Source: Rhodoferax sp. (GTDB taxonomy: Bacteria > Pseudomonadota > Gammaproteobacteria > Burkholderiales > Burkholderiaceae_C). From it: DNA of 64,000 nt. Position numbers and translations under genes: made by a program. This document shows, one piece after another, positions 62,841-64,000 of the stretch; the first letter of the stretch is position 1, and the number at the start of each line of letters is the position of its first letter. The stretch is taken from NCBI RefSeq assembly GCF_018780565.1, contig NZ_JADMJN010000008.1, forward strand, positions 186,001 through 250,000. Reading direction: 5' to 3'. The notes beneath the pieces were generated by a model that saw nothing but the letters and a program-made list of their open reading frames with translations, did not search any database and had not been told where the DNA came from.

Positions 62841-63005
62841 TCAGTCTTTCTTCACCTCGGAAGAGGGGTCGGGCGAGTTATTGTCTGCCTCGGCGGTGGG
62901 AGCCTCGGGCAACTCGCCATGCTTGCGCCCTGAAAACATGGTCCACCAGACAATCAGCACCAGTAACACCAGGGCACCCAGTGCTTCAAGTAAAAGCAAA
63001 CTCAT
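62841..63005 (-). CDS. Small single-pass membrane protein (54 aa)
   Basis: Starts MSLLLLEALGALVLLVLIVW, one TM helix at about 3-23, then a basic WTMFSGRKHG turn and an acidic Pro/Glu/Asp-rich cytoplasmic-type tail ending EVKKD. The start codon shares CATG with the divergent mltA ATG. No family recognised. The longer open frame upstream (to 63572) lies antisense to mltA and is not used here. Confidence 0.6.
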   Translation of the reverse strand: MSLLLLEALGALVLLVLIVWWTMFSGRKHGELPEAPTAEADNNSPDPSSEVKKD

Positions 63006-64000
63006 GAATCGATTCCTTTGTACCCTTGCATATGCCTTGATTGTAGGGATGCTCGCCGCCTGCAGCAGTGGGCCCTTGTATGGACCAACGAGCATCCCGC
63101 CAGGCTCACCTGTGGTGAGCTCGACCGCGAACTGGCCGGACGATACCGCAGCGTTGCCAGCGCCCCTGTTGCAGGCCAGAAGTCGCTGGACGGCGGTGCG
63201 CTGGGCGGAACTGCCGGGCTTGCGTGATGATCCGCTGCACGAGGCCTGGAATGCCTGGCTCAAAAGCTGCGAGCGGCCGGGCCCCGTATTTGCCGCACTG
63301 TGCAGTGAGGTGCGGCGTTTGAGCATCGGTGGCGTGGACGAGCAACGTGCATGGCTGATGGCGCGCCTGCAACCGTATCGGGTGGAGTCCCTGTCAGGGG
63401 GGGCGGAAGGCCTGCTGACGGGATACTTCGAGCCGGTGCTGGACGGTGCACGTGTCCCCAGCGCAGAATTTCGGGTGCCGCTGTACCAGCCGCCGCTGGG
63501 CTTGGCCCAGCGCAAGCCCTGGTACACGCGCCAGGAGATAGACACGCTGGCGTCGGCACAGGCGGCCCTCAAAGGCCGGGAAATCGCTTACCTGGCGGAC
63601 CCGATCGATGCACTTGTGCTGCAAATCCAGGGTTCGGGTCGCGTGCGCATCACCCAGCCCGACGGTACCCAGCGTCTGGTGCGACTGGCCTATGCTGGCT
63701 CCAACGAGCAACCCTATAAAAGTGTGGGCCGGTGGCTGATCGACCAGGGGGCATTGCGCGATGCATCGTGGCCGGCGATCAAGGGCTGGATCGCGCAAAA
63801 CCCGGGTCGCGTCAATGAGCTGTTGTGGAGCAATCCACGCACCGTGTTTTTCCGGGAAGAGCCCTTGTCAGAGTTGGACGCCACATCGGGCCCCAAAGGC
63901 GCCCAGGGTGTTGCCCTGACACCGGGGCGCTCGATTGCGGTTGATCCGGGCAGCATCCCCTACGGAACGCCCGTGTGGCTGGCCTCCGCGGGTCCCGCTG
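63004..64000 (+). CDS. mltA: Membrane-bound lytic murein transglycosylase A (3'-truncated by window)
   Basis: 332 codons visible; continues past the window. Lipoprotein signal with lipobox LAAC (Cys20). MltA domain: GLLTGYFEPVLDG, AYLADPIDALVLQIQGSGRVRI, LAYAGSNEQPYKSVGRWLIDQG, NPRTVFFREE and the start of the catalytic 3D region (GRSIAVDPGSIPYGTPVWLAS). Cleaves peptidoglycan to anhydromuropeptides at the outer membrane. Confidence 0.95.
   Translation, partial: MNRFLCTLAYALIVGMLAACSSGPLYGPTSIPPGSPVVSSTANWPDDTAALPAPLLQARSRWTAVRWAELPGLRDDPLHEAWNAWLKSCERPGPVFAALCSEVRRLSIGGVDEQRAWLMARLQPYRVESLSGGAEGLLTGYFEPVLDGARVPSAEFRVPLYQPPLGLAQRKPWYTRQEIDTLASAQAALKGREIAYLADPIDALVLQIQGSGRVRITQPDGTQRLVRLAYAGSNEQPYKSVGRWLIDQGALRDASWPAIKGWIAQNPGRVNELLWSNPRTVFFREEPLSELDATSGPKGAQGVALTPGRSIAVDPGSIPYGTPVWLASAGPA

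Overview
The window is chromosomal DNA of a high-GC betaproteobacterium, most likely a member of the Comamonadaceae (Rhodoferax/Polaromonas-like). The pointers are Bug-family solute receptors, the recA-recX, sucCD, glnE-yhdP and argC gene types, a DUF3717/DUF1289 protein, and a 17-nt GCTA...TAGC repeat family that I recall from such genomes. Coding density is very high: no gene-free gap exceeds 300 nt (the longest, 45478-45760, holds a riboswitch). I see no tRNA, rRNA, IS element, prophage or CRISPR array.

Region 1 (1-7.1 kb) is a catabolic/CoA-activation locus. It holds an acyl-CoA synthetase, three paralogous SDR proteins in which the catalytic Tyr of YxxxK is Phe, a 2-hydroxychromene-2-carboxylate isomerase-like protein, an orphan Bug solute receptor, and TetR and IclR regulators. 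Region 2 (7.2-12.1 kb) is a second TetR regulator divergent from a cytoplasmic molybdopterin oxidoreductase, followed by a ferredoxin reductase, a 7Fe-type ferredoxin and a nitroreductase-like protein, which looks like a self-contained redox module. Region 3 (12.1-24.3 kb) is mostly housekeeping: YchJ, a LivJ-like receptor, birA, a SPOR protein, a TctD/TctE-like two-component system, a MarR regulator, recA-recX and argC. Inside it is an odd chromatin-like pair: a topoisomerase III fused to a Lys/Ala-rich tail and a SWIB domain, divergent from a SET-domain methyltransferase across a Z-DNA-prone CA/GC tract.

Region 4 (24.5-44.4 kb) starts with sucCD and a TerC protein. It continues with a tightly packed signalling operon: CHASE2-Ser/Thr kinase, PP2C phosphatase, FHA protein, CHASE2-adenylate cyclase, a class II cAMP-phosphodiesterase-like MBL protein, and a GspE/PilB ATPase with an N-terminal GAF domain whose start overlaps the phosphodiesterase stop. 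Next come the type IV pilin pilA behind a sigma-54 promoter, two PglL-type O-oligosaccharyltransferases, and a TfpX/TfpZ pilin accessory gene. This is the strongest candidate for an undescribed system: joint phospho- and cyclic-nucleotide control of a pilus motor, next to a cassette-like pilin/glycosylation locus.

Region 5 (44.3-64 kb) contains an M48 protease, a second TerC gene behind a yybP-ykoY manganese riboswitch, YaeQ, purB, a GST, a degenerate HD-GYP protein, rfaE2, a long-chain acyl-CoA ligase and glnE. It ends with a coupled yhdP-nitrilase-PAS kinase-FixJ-type regulator run and a truncated mltA.
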